A stretch of 64,000 nucleotides of DNA from Alicyclobacillus tolerans (GCF_900142255.1 NZ_FRAF01000001.1:124001-188000), one strand, 5' to 3'; shown: positions 26,969 through 36,320, counted from the stretch's first letter. Numbers and translations: made by a program. Notes: generated from the sequence alone by a model not told the origin.

Positions 26969-27907
26969 ATGGCTAAAAATGAAGTGTTAGGCTTGTTGGT
27001 AATGGCCTATGGAACACCGCGATCGGCAGAAGAGATTTTACCCTATTATACGCACATTCGCCGCGGTCGACCACCCAGTCAAGAACAGTTAGATGATTTG
27101 ACAAGACGTTACCAAGCCATAGGCGGCGTTTCACCGCTAGCAGCCATAACAGAACGCCAAGCGTATGGCTTAGCGGAGATACTCAATGTTGATGGTGGGC
27201 GAAAGGTCCGACCTTATATTGGCCTGAAACACACGTCTCCCTTTATTGAAGATGCCGTGAAAGCTATGAACCATGATGGTATTGAAGAAGCCGTGGGAAT
27301 AGTCCTAGCTCCTCACTATTCAACAATGAGCATCGGCTCATACCAAAAAACAGCCCTGACAGCCTCCGCGTCGCTGGGTGGCCCAAAATTATGGCTTATT
27401 GATTCATGGCATATGCACCCACTTTTTTTGCAAGTTTTAGCCAACCGGGTTGCCGAAGGGTTGCAAAAATTTTCTTCCAACGCAGAAGTAACCACTATTT
27501 TTTCCGCTCATTCGTTACCTGAAAAAATCCTTCAAATCGGAGACCCATATCCAGATCAACTGAAAGAATCAGGTGAAGCAGTAGCACGTATGTTACAACT
27601 CAAACATTATACGTTTGCCTGGCAAAGTGCCGGTCAAACTGGCGAACCATGGCTTGGACCGGATATTCTGGACAAGTTGCGCGAACTTGCCAAAGCAGGT
27701 TGTCGTAATGTTCTCTCCTGCTCACAAGGTTTTGTCGCCGATCATTTAGAAGTACTTTACGACATTGACATTGAAGCCAAACAACTCGCTGCGCAACTCG
27801 GTATTCGACTGGAACGCACTCATCAAATGAACGATGATAGAGAATTTTTAAAAGCTCTGGCAGCAGTCGTGCGCGAACGCGAAAATAAAGGAGATGAAAC
27901 AGCCTGA
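26969..27907 (+). CDS. hemH: Coproporphyrin III ferrochelatase (CpfC/HemH)
   Basis: A 312-residue class II chelatase that inserts Fe2+ into coproporphyrin III in Firmicutes. LLVMAYGTPRSAEEILPYY is the N-terminal block; the catalytic histidine is in FSAHSLPEKI; the acidic partner region is GFVADHLEVLYDID. There are no cluster cysteines. Start: ATG 26969 has GAGGAG upstream; the longest frame runs back into hemE. The stop overlaps the hemY start by one base (TGATG). Confidence 0.95.
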   Translation: MAKNEVLGLLVMAYGTPRSAEEILPYYTHIRRGRPPSQEQLDDLTRRYQAIGGVSPLAAITERQAYGLAEILNVDGGRKVRPYIGLKHTSPFIEDAVKAMNHDGIEEAVGIVLAPHYSTMSIGSYQKTALTASASLGGPKLWLIDSWHMHPLFLQVLANRVAEGLQKFSSNAEVTTIFSAHSLPEKILQIGDPYPDQLKESGEAVARMLQLKHYTFAWQSAGQTGEPWLGPDILDKLRELAKAGCRNVLSCSQGFVADHLEVLYDIDIEAKQLAAQLGIRLERTHQMNDDREFLKALAAVVRERENKGDETA

Positions 27908-29331
27908 TGCGCCGCAAAATTGCAATTGTTGGCGGTGGAATCACCGGCCTGACGGCCGCTTACCAACTGCTCAAGCTGGCGGACGCGGCGAAAGAGGAAA
28001 TAGATTGTCATATTTTTGAGGCTTCTTCACGACTAGGAGGCAAAATTCTCACCTATCGTGAACAAAATCTTGTTCTCGAAGCCGGTCCTGATTCCATGTT
28101 GGCCCGGAAACCAGCGGGTGTTCAGCTCATTCGTGACTTAGGGCTAGAATCCGAGATTATTGAACAAAATCCAAACGCTCGCCAAACCTATATTGTCAAA
28201 AACGGACAATTGGTACATATGCCAGGCGGCACACAAATGGGCATACCTATTCATTTCACACCTTTCCTTGAAACCCCTCTGCTGTCTGCCGCCGGGAAAA
28301 CACGTGTTTTTTCCGATCTCGTTTTACCTAAACGCGAGGACCCATCAGACGAATCACTAGGTCACTTTCTTCGACGCAGGTTTGGCGATGAATTGACAGA
28401 CTCGCTTTGCGAGCCTCTTTTAGCAGGTATTTATGCAGGAAGAGTTGACGATTTGAGTTTACAAGCTACTTTTCCCCAGTTTGCAGATCTAGAAAAAAAA
28501 TATCGAAGTGTTATTTTAGGATTACGTAAAACTGCTCACCCTACCACTGCTTCGACAAGTGGAAGAAGTGCCTTTATCACGTTACGCGGCGGCTTACAAT
28601 CCTTAATTGACAGGCTCTCCGAGGTACTTTCCGACAGCGCTCAATTTCATCTCCGTACTCCGATTCTTGAAATTCAGCGTCTAGAAACAGGTGGCTATGA
28701 ACTGTCCACTGCTTATGAACATTTTTCATTTGATTGCGTTTTATGGACAACGGATACTCAAAATCTTCTCAAAGCGGCAAACAAACTACTTCCAGTCGGC
28801 AGCAACCAATGGCTAAATGTCCCTGCTGTTTCCACAGCTACCATCTTACTTGGCTACACACCCGATCAACTTAATCATTCTTTAGATGGTTCTGGTTTTG
28901 TTGTTCCACGTTTAGAAAATAGAGCGATTACGGCTGCCACTTGGACATCTAGCAAATGGCCTCATACTACTCAAGGACGTTTTTCATTGATTCGCTGTTA
29001 TGTGGGAAGAAGCGGTCAACAGGAAATTCTAGAACTAGATGACAAACAAATCTTACAAAAAGTGCGCAGAGATTTAGAGGATTTAATGGGGATTCAGGCG
29101 TCACCATACTTTACACATATAACTCGTTGGCAAGAAGCGATGCCACAATATCTGGTCGGGCATCGCGAGAGAATTCGCACATTTAAGCAACACATGGCAA
29201 CTCATACACCAGGATTTCTGGTAGCTGGTGCTTCTTACGATGGCGGTGTAGGTATTCCAGATTGTGTTTTACAAGGACAAAAAACCGCAACTGATGCTTG
29301 GATGTACATGCATACTGAAATCTTTCGATAA
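27907..29331 (+). CDS. hemY: Coproporphyrinogen III oxidase, HemY/CgoX type
   Basis: A 474-residue FAD flavoprotein that oxidises coproporphyrinogen III to coproporphyrin III with oxygen. The FAD-binding motif IAIVGGGITGLTAAYQL is at residues 4-20, and LGGKILTYREQNLVLEAGPDSML follows. The C-terminal FAD motif LVAGASYDGGVGIPDCVLQG is near residue 440. Start overlaps the ferrochelatase stop by one base, a strong sign of coupling. With hemE, cpfC and hemQ it gives the coproporphyrin-dependent heme route. Confidence 0.95.
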   Translation: MRRKIAIVGGGITGLTAAYQLLKLADAAKEEIDCHIFEASSRLGGKILTYREQNLVLEAGPDSMLARKPAGVQLIRDLGLESEIIEQNPNARQTYIVKNGQLVHMPGGTQMGIPIHFTPFLETPLLSAAGKTRVFSDLVLPKREDPSDESLGHFLRRRFGDELTDSLCEPLLAGIYAGRVDDLSLQATFPQFADLEKKYRSVILGLRKTAHPTTASTSGRSAFITLRGGLQSLIDRLSEVLSDSAQFHLRTPILEIQRLETGGYELSTAYEHFSFDCVLWTTDTQNLLKAANKLLPVGSNQWLNVPAVSTATILLGYTPDQLNHSLDGSGFVVPRLENRAITAATWTSSKWPHTTQGRFSLIRCYVGRSGQQEILELDDKQILQKVRRDLEDLMGIQASPYFTHITRWQEAMPQYLVGHRERIRTFKQHMATHTPGFLVAGASYDGGVGIPDCVLQGQKTATDAWMYMHTEIFR

Positions 29332-29381
29332 ACTCACCTTGCTCCTTTCTGTTTTTTTTAAAAAACTGGCAGTTTCATTCA

Positions 29382-29415
29382 AAAAGCAAACGGGAGAATG
29401 TAACATTTTCTCCCG
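29382..29415 (-). terminator. Intrinsic terminator of the NlpC/P60 gene
   Basis: CGGGAGAA (29391-29398) pairs with TTCTCCCG (29408-29415). On the minus strand the stem is followed by TTTGCTTTTTG. It may also stop hemY from the other side, though without a good tail. Confidence 0.8.
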
Positions 29416-29475
29416 CTGCTTCGTCTAATCATTATAGAGGACACAAGTTGCTGATACTTATTTTGAAGGTTGAAT

Positions 29476-30648
29476 CTATGACTTAAACATTTGTCGGGCA
29501 CCAAGATACTTGGGTCCCCAATAGGAATTAAATACACTATCAATACTAACACCCATATCTTGAGCATCAATCATCAACCCGTTGCCGATATAAATGCCTA
29601 CATGCGAGGCACCAGGGGCATATGTGCTAAAAAACACCAAGTCTCCAGGTTGCAAATTATTTTCAGAAACCGGAATACCTTCAGCAAACTGTTCTTCAGA
29701 AGTGCGCTCTATTTGAATGCCAAAATGAGCCAACACATATTGAGTAAATCCAGAACAATCAAAGCCACTTGGCGAAGTGCCTCCCCATACATAGGGGACA
29801 CCTAAAAACTGTTCAGCAAAAGAAATAATCGCACTTGCATTGCCCGTAGGCATATTAGAAATGGTTGTATTAATATAACTTTTATTTTGCATGAGCAGAT
29901 TGGCTTCCTCTGTTTGCAATTCAATCTGCTGAATTTGCGACTGGGTAAGATGAATCTGGCTCTCCAGCAAGCCTCGCTGTTGTTCTTCTTGCTGAACCTG
30001 GTTCTGTGTCTGATGCAACAGTGTGGATTCATCTGCTGCAAGAACCGCGTCTGTATGCTGCAGAGTCAGCAATTCATCATGTTTGTGAACTAACTGGTGG
30101 AGTTTTTGAGATTTTTGAACGTTTTGGGCAGCCAAGCGTGCTTCAATCGTCTGTACTTCTTGCAAAAGCACATGGTTTTCTTGAGAAATTACTTCTAATC
30201 CATGTAATCGATTTAACAGATCTTGAAAACTTGTTGCATGTAAAAGAACGGATAAATACTGAACGTTGCCATTCTCATACATCAAACGCAATCTAGCGTA
30301 TAAGTCGCTTTTAAACGTATTCAGCTTGATATCATTCTGATGGATTTGTTTTTGTAAACTGATTAATTCTGTCTGCAAATCTTTCATTTGCTGCTGATTG
30401 AGAAGAATAGCCTGCTGGACATTCTGTAACGAATCTTTGTATTCACTGAGTTTATTTTGGAGTACGGTTTCTTTCACTTTCTCCTTTGCAATTTGTTGAT
30501 AGGTTTGATTGGATTGCTGCTGAAGCTCCTGCAACAACGTTTTTTCCTGCGTCAACGAGGAAGCCTGGGCAATTTTTTGCGCTGAAAAGGACATTGCCAG
30601 AACTGCCACCGCCGAGCAGAGAATGCGAGACACTCGACGCAAACACAC
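29476..30648 (-). CDS. Secreted coiled-coil NlpC/P60 (C40) peptidoglycan hydrolase
   Basis: About 390 residues. A signal peptide (RRVSRILCSAVAVLAMSFSAQKIAQA) is followed by a glutamine-rich coiled coil over roughly residues 35-270 like that of CwlO/PcsB-type hydrolases, and a C-terminal NlpC/P60 domain. The catalytic cysteine is in FDCSGFTQYV, the histidine in ASHVGIYIG, and the third polar residue follows in IDAQD. These D,L-endopeptidases cut peptidoglycan stem peptides and are normally activated by FtsEX through the coiled coil. Start: GTG 30648 lies 5 bases after AGGAG; the longest frame adds 16 codons ahead of the signal peptide. Its own terminator follows; it is divergent from the sedolisin-like gene. 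Confidence 0.88.
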   Translation of the reverse strand: MCLRRVSRILCSAVAVLAMSFSAQKIAQASSLTQEKTLLQELQQQSNQTYQQIAKEKVKETVLQNKLSEYKDSLQNVQQAILLNQQQMKDLQTELISLQKQIHQNDIKLNTFKSDLYARLRLMYENGNVQYLSVLLHATSFQDLLNRLHGLEVISQENHVLLQEVQTIEARLAAQNVQKSQKLHQLVHKHDELLTLQHTDAVLAADESTLLHQTQNQVQQEEQQRGLLESQIHLTQSQIQQIELQTEEANLLMQNKSYINTTISNMPTGNASAIISFAEQFLGVPYVWGGTSPSGFDCSGFTQYVLAHFGIQIERTSEEQFAEGIPVSENNLQPGDLVFFSTYAPGASHVGIYIGNGLMIDAQDMGVSIDSVFNSYWGPKYLGARQMFKS

Positions 30649-30816
30649 CACAACTCCTATCTTCTCTTCATATCTTCCTGACCTTTTGGTCTGCACGCCT
30701 AATTCGACATAAAACGCGTATTTCCTACCTTAATCCGCAAAAAAGTAATCCTTTCACTTCTGCAAGATGGAAAAAGTCATGAATATGGACTAACCTGAGC
30801 CACCTTCTGGATACGC

Positions 30817-30822
30817 TATAAT
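30817..30822 (+). promoter_or_regulatory. Possible -10 of the sedolisin-like gene
   Basis: Perfect TATAAT 53 bases before the start codon; no recognisable -35 at the proper distance. Confidence 0.3.
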
Positions 30823-30874
30823 ATAGAGAAGTAAGCTGGGACAAAGTTTAGGAAACAGACCCAGGAGGGCGGAA

Positions 30875-32512
30875 ATGAGAAAGTTTCCTCGATGGCGTGT
30901 ATTTTATCTGTTTGTACTGATTTGCTTTGGGATTTTCAGCGCTCTTGGCGATGGACTCAATTTATGGAATCCAAGTGTTTTCGGCGGAGGGACAGGGGTA
31001 AGTGCAGCACCTTCTTATCCAACTGCTGCTGGTGCGAAGCATAATCAATTTTATGAAAACAGTCTAACACCAAGCGAATGGATACAACTGGTTCATTTGA
31101 AGAAGGCACAGCAACTTGGTAACTTTGGAAAAGGTGAAACCATTGCCTTATTTGAAACCAATGGTTATTTCAGCATGCCTTCTTACCTCTCTTTCTGTAA
31201 AAGTTTTGCTTCTACCGATCCATCCTTGCTATACCCTAATCAGATTGATGTTTGGACAGATGGAAAGCTACTTCACTTAAACCGTTCATCACAAATTATC
31301 CGCCCAAATGCAGAGACACTTTTAGATACGGAATGGGCTCATGTTGTAGCCCCCAAAGCTCGATTACTTATCGTAGATATTCACCAGTCCGGCATTCAAC
31401 ATCCACTCACCTTGTCAACTATGCAAAGTTTATTTAAAAAGTTACATGTGACTGTAGTGAGTTCATCTATAGAACAGGGATTACAGCCTCTGATGACGCA
31501 TAACCCGTTGCTTCAAGAAAGGACATTTGGCAGTCGACAAGTATTACAATGGATCGCTAGTCATTATCCGTTTTTTCAAGCTTCTGGAGATCAGCCGGGA
31601 CATGTTTCAGAAACTGTTTTTGCGCCACAAATGGTCATTGTCGGCGCTAGTCAGTTTGTACACCATACATGGCAAGTAGCACCTTGGGAGGGTGCTGGTC
31701 CAGCAGTTTGGACTGCATTTGCATCCTCTTTGCAACGAGAAGCTGCAAAACACCCTTTTCTGTATCGACAAACACCGGATGTTGTGTGGTTCGGTGGTAA
31801 CCCGGGTGTCATTCTCTCGGATTCACGAGGTTTTTTAGGGGGAGTTGAAGGAACATCGTTGGCTACGCCAACTTTTGCAGCTCTCTTTGCTTTAGCCGAT
31901 GCAGCACACGTTGAAAATACTGGTCGCCACTTGCCCAAAAACGCCAATGCGTTGCTTTATCACCTAGCACTTCAAGACCCTCATGCTTTTTCATCTATAT
32001 CCGTAAAAAATACTGCCTTTAAAGATGCAAGATGGAGACCTGGTCAAGGCTTAGGAAATCCGAATCCAGATACATTTGTGCTCGATTTATCTAAATGGAA
32101 CGATTCAACATTTTCACAGCGTTCACCACTCCACCTTTCACTATGGCCATTCTATCTTGGACTGGCAGCCATGTTATTATTGTTCGCTTACTGGATACGG
32201 CTAGTTGTGAGTGGCAGTTTAGCACTTGATAGACTCAGTCACCTTTATCCCCAAGTTCAGAGAAAGTTGGCGCTTTATTTTCTAAGCGGATCAGCCATTC
32301 TTCCCCTTTTACTGTTTGCTGAGCGTTATATTTTATTGATTACCTCATTGCAACTATCAGGAAGCCAATTTCAGAGAATCATTCTTTTTTCCATTATTTT
32401 ATTCATCGTAACAATTTTGATTTCTTTTCTATTTTTACAATGGTATAAAGTCTATCGAACGATATTGATGGCTTCTGAATCGATTGCCCAGAAAGGAGAG
32501 CAAAAAAGGTGA
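30875..32512 (+). CDS. Sedolisin-like (S53) membrane-anchored peptidase homologue
   Basis: A 545-residue protein. Residues 9-25 are an N-terminal membrane anchor or signal. Residues ~60-405 align by motif with sedolisins (kumamolisin type): GETIALFETNGYF is the first strand block; E147 and D151 in AETLLDTEWAH match the catalytic Glu/Asp; D239 in ASGDQPG matches the oxyanion Asp; S328 in EGTSLATP is the nucleophile. The usual calcium-site aspartates are missing: the DI motif is SSIS near residue 375 and WDP is WRP at 387-389. No long propeptide is visible. Three hydrophobic segments follow at about 423-445, 464-490 and 501-524, and a basic tail. So it is anchored with the protease domain outside. 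Sedolisins work in acid; activity here is uncertain. CAGGAGGG precedes the ATG. The next gene, ogt, starts inside its stop. Confidence 0.75.
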   Translation: MRKFPRWRVFYLFVLICFGIFSALGDGLNLWNPSVFGGGTGVSAAPSYPTAAGAKHNQFYENSLTPSEWIQLVHLKKAQQLGNFGKGETIALFETNGYFSMPSYLSFCKSFASTDPSLLYPNQIDVWTDGKLLHLNRSSQIIRPNAETLLDTEWAHVVAPKARLLIVDIHQSGIQHPLTLSTMQSLFKKLHVTVVSSSIEQGLQPLMTHNPLLQERTFGSRQVLQWIASHYPFFQASGDQPGHVSETVFAPQMVIVGASQFVHHTWQVAPWEGAGPAVWTAFASSLQREAAKHPFLYRQTPDVVWFGGNPGVILSDSRGFLGGVEGTSLATPTFAALFALADAAHVENTGRHLPKNANALLYHLALQDPHAFSSISVKNTAFKDARWRPGQGLGNPNPDTFVLDLSKWNDSTFSQRSPLHLSLWPFYLGLAAMLLLFAYWIRLVVSGSLALDRLSHLYPQVQRKLALYFLSGSAILPLLLFAERYILLITSLQLSGSQFQRIILFSIILFIVTILISFLFLQWYKVYRTILMASESIAQKGEQKR

Positions 32513-33045
32513 ATAACATCATGAGTTCCAAGGAGACCACCATATATTGGGATACCGTTGATACGCCCATAGGAGATATACGTCTCTACGCTACCCAACA
32601 GGGACTATGCTACGTATGCCTGCCAGCCGATACAGAAAGCACTGCTCACGAGTATTGTGAAAAAATTTGGGGGAAAACAGAATGGGTACATGATAGTCTT
32701 CCTATTGACAAATATAAAACACAATTAAAAGAATACTTTAATAAAAAAAGAGTAGTGTTCGATCTCGATTACGATTTGCACGGTACTCTTTTTCAAAAAT
32801 CAGTATGGCAAACCCTTCTGAAAATTCCTTATGGTCACACTTGGTCCTATCAAAAACTTGCCCAAAATATTGGTCATCCTCGCGCCTATAGAGCAGTCGG
32901 CAGAGCAAATGGAGCGAATCCATTGCCTATCTTCATTCCCTGTCACCGCGTCATCGCTGTTCAAGGTAAACTTGGCGGTTACAGCGGAGGATTGGAAGTA
33001 AAACGGTTTTTGCTTTCATTGGAAGGCTCTCCAGTAGTATCATAG
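32509..33045 (+). CDS. ogt: Methylated-DNA--protein-cysteine methyltransferase
   Basis: A 178-residue Ogt-type suicide repair protein that removes O6-alkyl groups from guanine. The acceptor cysteine is C145 in FIPCHRVIAV; FQKSVWQTLLKIPYGHTWSY and RAVGRANGANPLPI form the DNA-binding part. Start: GTG 32509 overlaps the stop of the sedolisin-like gene (GTGA) and has AAAGGAG 10 bases upstream; ATG 32521 is an alternative. Its last 67 bases overlap the end of the convergent DUF4129 gene. Confidence 0.93.
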   Translation: MNNIMSSKETTIYWDTVDTPIGDIRLYATQQGLCYVCLPADTESTAHEYCEKIWGKTEWVHDSLPIDKYKTQLKEYFNKKRVVFDLDYDLHGTLFQKSVWQTLLKIPYGHTWSYQKLAQNIGHPRAYRAVGRANGANPLPIFIPCHRVIAVQGKLGGYSGGLEVKRFLLSLEGSPVVS

Positions 33046-34229
33046 CGTTGTTTTTCGTAAGCTTGTAAATCGGGCAGTTGAAAATTTTCTTCACTTTCAC
33101 CGAGTACCTTATACCAATTTGCCGCTGTCCAAGAATAAGAAAATCTTCTCTTTTTGCGCAAATACAATTTCATAGCCTTTTGAAGTTCTAGTCTGAGTTT
33201 ATCTTGTGTAGACAGAAAGCGTGGTATGGGATGGCGCTCTTTGTCAATCAAGCTTCTGGTAATTACCATACCAGGAACCACTTTTTCACGAGGAACTTTA
33301 CGCTTACGAAGAAATCTACGAATCTGCCATATTGCAAAAATGGCAATAAGAAGAAGCAGTAGAATTCCTGTCCATTCCGATAACGGAGAAGCAGCTGTTG
33401 GATGTATCACGCTATTTGCTTGATGAGCGTTCTGCTCCGAAACAGACGCATGTCTTTTCAAACGATCCAATAATCTAAAAATCTCGAAGATTTTTCCTAA
33501 TAATGATTCTAATAATGGACTCAGCAGATAGAGCGTCGCTTCTCCCAAACCGCCAATCACAAAAAGTAACGCAAAAGGTAATACAACCATTACGAATACA
33601 CAACCCACAACAAGGAGCAGTAGTGTTTTTAACATGAAAAATCGTTTCTCTGAGTAACTCCCTGCTAATTTCCATGAAAGAACTAACCGCATCAGCAAAA
33701 GAAAAACAATCATGGCCGTCAGCCAGCGAATAGCCCACACAGAAGAGAGGAATGACAATCCATATATAAGCACTGAAAAGCTAGCCACAGCATCTATCCA
33801 ATATTGTATAAGATTATGACGAAGTAAATCTCGTGTAGTCATGGAAAGGCGATAACGAAAAATAGCTAAAGAGAACAGGAGAATATTCCATACAATTGAT
33901 AGCCAGACATCTTTGACAATAGCTATCAAGCAAGCAACGAGAACAAATACTAAAAATATCGGCAGCATAGAACGAGGTGCCAAAAACTTAGTCCAAGCGA
34001 GTACCAATAAAAATCCAAACAACCACAAAGTGGATGACAAGATCAAATCTTGATGATGAAACTGTTCAGAAATCACATAAATTAAAATAGCTGGGAATAT
34101 AAAAGAAACCAAACACCAATACCATGAAAAGCGAAATGGATCTTGTGACAATCGATCCTGCTTCGATTCTCGCAAACAATCATTCCCTCTTTGCTCTATT
34201 CTATCTTTCCGCAGTGATGGGCGTATCAT
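32979..34229 (-). CDS. Membrane protein with C-terminal DUF4129-like domain
   Basis: About 416 residues. Around eight hydrophobic segments fill residues ~30-280, then a linker, one more helix (WTGILLLLLIAIFAIW, near 305), a basic stretch, and a soluble C-terminal domain (STQDKLRLELQKAMKLYLRKKRRFSYSWTAANWYKVLG in part) that resembles DUF4129. In MoxR-DUF58 operons the third gene is usually a transglutaminase-DUF4129 membrane protein; here no transglutaminase domain is visible. Start: ATG 34229 has AGAGGTGG just upstream and overlaps the DUF58 gene by 29 bases; the longest frame adds 37 codons. The 3' end overlaps ogt by 67 bases on the opposite strand. Confidence 0.75.
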   Translation of the reverse strand: MIRPSLRKDRIEQRGNDCLRESKQDRLSQDPFRFSWYWCLVSFIFPAILIYVISEQFHHQDLILSSTLWLFGFLLVLAWTKFLAPRSMLPIFLVFVLVACLIAIVKDVWLSIVWNILLFSLAIFRYRLSMTTRDLLRHNLIQYWIDAVASFSVLIYGLSFLSSVWAIRWLTAMIVFLLLMRLVLSWKLAGSYSEKRFFMLKTLLLLVVGCVFVMVVLPFALLFVIGGLGEATLYLLSPLLESLLGKIFEIFRLLDRLKRHASVSEQNAHQANSVIHPTAASPLSEWTGILLLLLIAIFAIWQIRRFLRKRKVPREKVVPGMVITRSLIDKERHPIPRFLSTQDKLRLELQKAMKLYLRKKRRFSYSWTAANWYKVLGESEENFQLPDLQAYEKQRYDTTGEPSNESKNRFTSNPPL

Positions 34230-35295
34230 TTTCCACCTCTTCTTTCCATCTTGGTAATTTAATAATTTCGATGGGGCGTCCGCGACGCTTTTCAGCCTCC
34301 ATCCATTGCTCCTGTTCGGCAGAAAAAAAAGCACCCACAATCAGCCAAGGCGTGCGCGGAGAAGTTGAAAATCGTCGAGCTTCCTGAAGAACGTCTATCA
34401 AGGAACAGGTAGGATAAGATTCAAGAACAGCTAACAGACTGCGTAATCGACCAAATGTCACAGAACCATACCAATGTTTTTGAGGGTAATTTGACAGAAG
34501 TGCATTACTTGCGAAGAATAGAGAATTTCCACGCTCTCCTCTCTGCCATTGAGAGACAGTTGCAAGCAATAATGCACAGAGCCTATCAAAAGTAGGAGTA
34601 TCTGCCTCCATCCAATATGGATTCTGCATTTGAGCATTTAAGATAACCACCCATTCTTCTGAAGTTGTGGTTTCAAACTGCTTTACCCACCAATCTCCAG
34701 TACGAGCAATGGTTTTCCAAGCAAAGTACTTGGGCGGATCACCCGCAACATAGGGACGAACATCTTTAAACAGGGACTCGTCAGGCAGTATCCAGCGCTG
34801 CGTCATACGAGTTCCAGTGAGCGCCTGCCATATGGAATGAAGCGTCTGCGATGAAGCAGCATCAGGATATACGCCAAGCTGTTCCGGGAAATGGGGCGAC
34901 AAACGAAATCTTCGCAGTCCAAAACCTTCATGTATTTCTATAGAACAGATATCTCGTAACGATTTAGGACCTCGTCGCATAGCATACAGCTGGCAGACAA
35001 AAGAGATCTGTTGACCTGGCAAAAGGTAAGAAGTCCATTCTAAATACCGCAAATCCCCTTCTTTATTAAAAGCCGTTCCTTCTGGTGCATGTAAGGTAAG
35101 GTGCAAATAAGGAATCGGTAAACCTCGATGTTGTTGGATACAGATTTCTAACTGGACAAAATCGCCCACAGCACATTCTCGCTTTGTAATGGATGCAGTG
35201 GATTCTATTGAGGATTGCACCCTGCGAAACCATATTCCAGGCCATACCAATGGCGCAATGAGCAAAAGAATGGGAAGAATCCAGTACCAGACCAT
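34201..35295 (-). CDS. DUF58 domain-containing protein
   Basis: A 364-residue protein with one or two N-terminal membrane helices (WYWILPILLLIAPLVWPGIWF), a beta-rich region, and the DUF58 core DVRPYVAGDPPKYFAWKTIARTG near residues 195-215. DUF58 proteins sit next to MoxR AAA ATPases and are thought to be von Willebrand-like clients of that chaperone. Here it starts 9 bases after moxR and its end overlaps the DUF4129-type gene, giving a tight three-gene operon. The biological target is unknown. Confidence 0.88.
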   Translation of the reverse strand: MVWYWILPILLLIAPLVWPGIWFRRVQSSIESTASITKRECAVGDFVQLEICIQQHRGLPIPYLHLTLHAPEGTAFNKEGDLRYLEWTSYLLPGQQISFVCQLYAMRRGPKSLRDICSIEIHEGFGLRRFRLSPHFPEQLGVYPDAASSQTLHSIWQALTGTRMTQRWILPDESLFKDVRPYVAGDPPKYFAWKTIARTGDWWVKQFETTTSEEWVVILNAQMQNPYWMEADTPTFDRLCALLLATVSQWQRGERGNSLFFASNALLSNYPQKHWYGSVTFGRLRSLLAVLESYPTCSLIDVLQEARRFSTSPRTPWLIVGAFFSAEQEQWMEAEKRRGRPIEIIKLPRWKEEVENDTPITAER

Positions 35296-35304
35296 CCCTC
35301 CACC

Positions 35305-36273
35305 TCACTCCGAATATTCCCATTCTGTAGGTACAGGCACATGGTCGACAATGCGGTCGATAAACTGTTGGAATTGCTCTTCGGAATCTGTGGAAGACCA
35401 ATTTCGAAACACAATCCGGTGACGAAGGATAGGCTTAATCGCAGTTTGAACATCATCTGGAGTAACAAAATCCCTGCCCTCTATCCAAGCCATAGCTCGC
35501 ACAAAATGCGAAAGCGCTACAATTGCTCGCGGACTGGCACCAAGCAGCACCTCAGAATCTTCCCGTGTTGCTCGACAAAGATGAACTAAATAAGTAAGTA
35601 CATCACTGTGAATTTTCACTTTCTGAACTTTATTTTGCAGTTCTAGTAAATCCATAGCTGATAGAATGGGTTCAGGCATGACAGGTGGGACAGTATGACG
35701 AAATACCATTTCCAATTCTTCATCCGCAGTTACGTAACCAAGTTTGAGTTGAACTAAAAATCTGTCTAATTGAGCTTCTGGAAGAGGGAAAACACCTTGT
35801 GACTCAATCGGATTGGCTGTAGCCATTACGCAAAAAGGAGCCTCTAATGCATAGGTCACTCCATCCACAGTAACCTGTCTTTCTGCCATAGCTTCTAGTA
35901 ACGCAGATTGCGTACGCGGGGTTGCGCGATTAATTTCATCCATCAGCAATAGTTGTGTAAAAATTGGCCCCTTACGAAAACTAAAATCACCTTGGGTTGG
36001 GTTGAGTACCAATGTTCCAGTAATATCACTAGGAAGTAAATCAGGTGTTCCCTGGATTCTCTGAAAAGAAAGACCAAGAACGCGGGCAATTGTATTAGCT
36101 AAAGTGGTTTTTCCTGTACCAGGTATATCTTCGAATAAAATATGACCTGAGACCAAAATGGCTGCAAAAGCTTCCTTGACAACTTGCTTCTGACCTATAA
36201 TTCGTTTGCAAACTGCGTCAATAACAGCAGCTGCTTGGTTTGTCTCCTGTATGGTTAATTCTGATTCCGCCAA
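35305..36273 (-). CDS. MoxR family AAA+ ATPase
   Basis: A 322-residue MoxR ATPase. Walker A is EDIPGTGKTTLA (near residue 53), Walker B is LLMDEINRATPRTQSALLEAM (near residue 113), sensor 1 is MATANPIE, and the arginine-rich second region GASPRAIVAL is near residue 245. MoxR proteins act as chaperones for metal or cofactor insertion and for von Willebrand-type partners. Start: only TTG 36273 (or an upstream CTG) is possible before an in-frame stop; the Shine-Dalgarno is poor (GGGGG). It leads the moxR-DUF58-DUF4129 operon. Confidence 0.92.
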   Translation of the reverse strand: MAESELTIQETNQAAAVIDAVCKRIIGQKQVVKEAFAAILVSGHILFEDIPGTGKTTLANTIARVLGLSFQRIQGTPDLLPSDITGTLVLNPTQGDFSFRKGPIFTQLLLMDEINRATPRTQSALLEAMAERQVTVDGVTYALEAPFCVMATANPIESQGVFPLPEAQLDRFLVQLKLGYVTADEELEMVFRHTVPPVMPEPILSAMDLLELQNKVQKVKIHSDVLTYLVHLCRATREDSEVLLGASPRAIVALSHFVRAMAWIEGRDFVTPDDVQTAIKPILRHRIVFRNWSSTDSEEQFQQFIDRIVDHVPVPTEWEYSE

Positions 36274-36320
36274 AGCAACCAGCGCCCCCGTTCAAACGAA
36301 ATCCTTGTTCTATCTTAAAT

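Noticed and set aside
29351-29366. T8/A6 palindromic run after hemY as a terminator
   Set aside because: It is AT-only and would form no stable stem; the GC stem at 29391-29415 is the better candidate.
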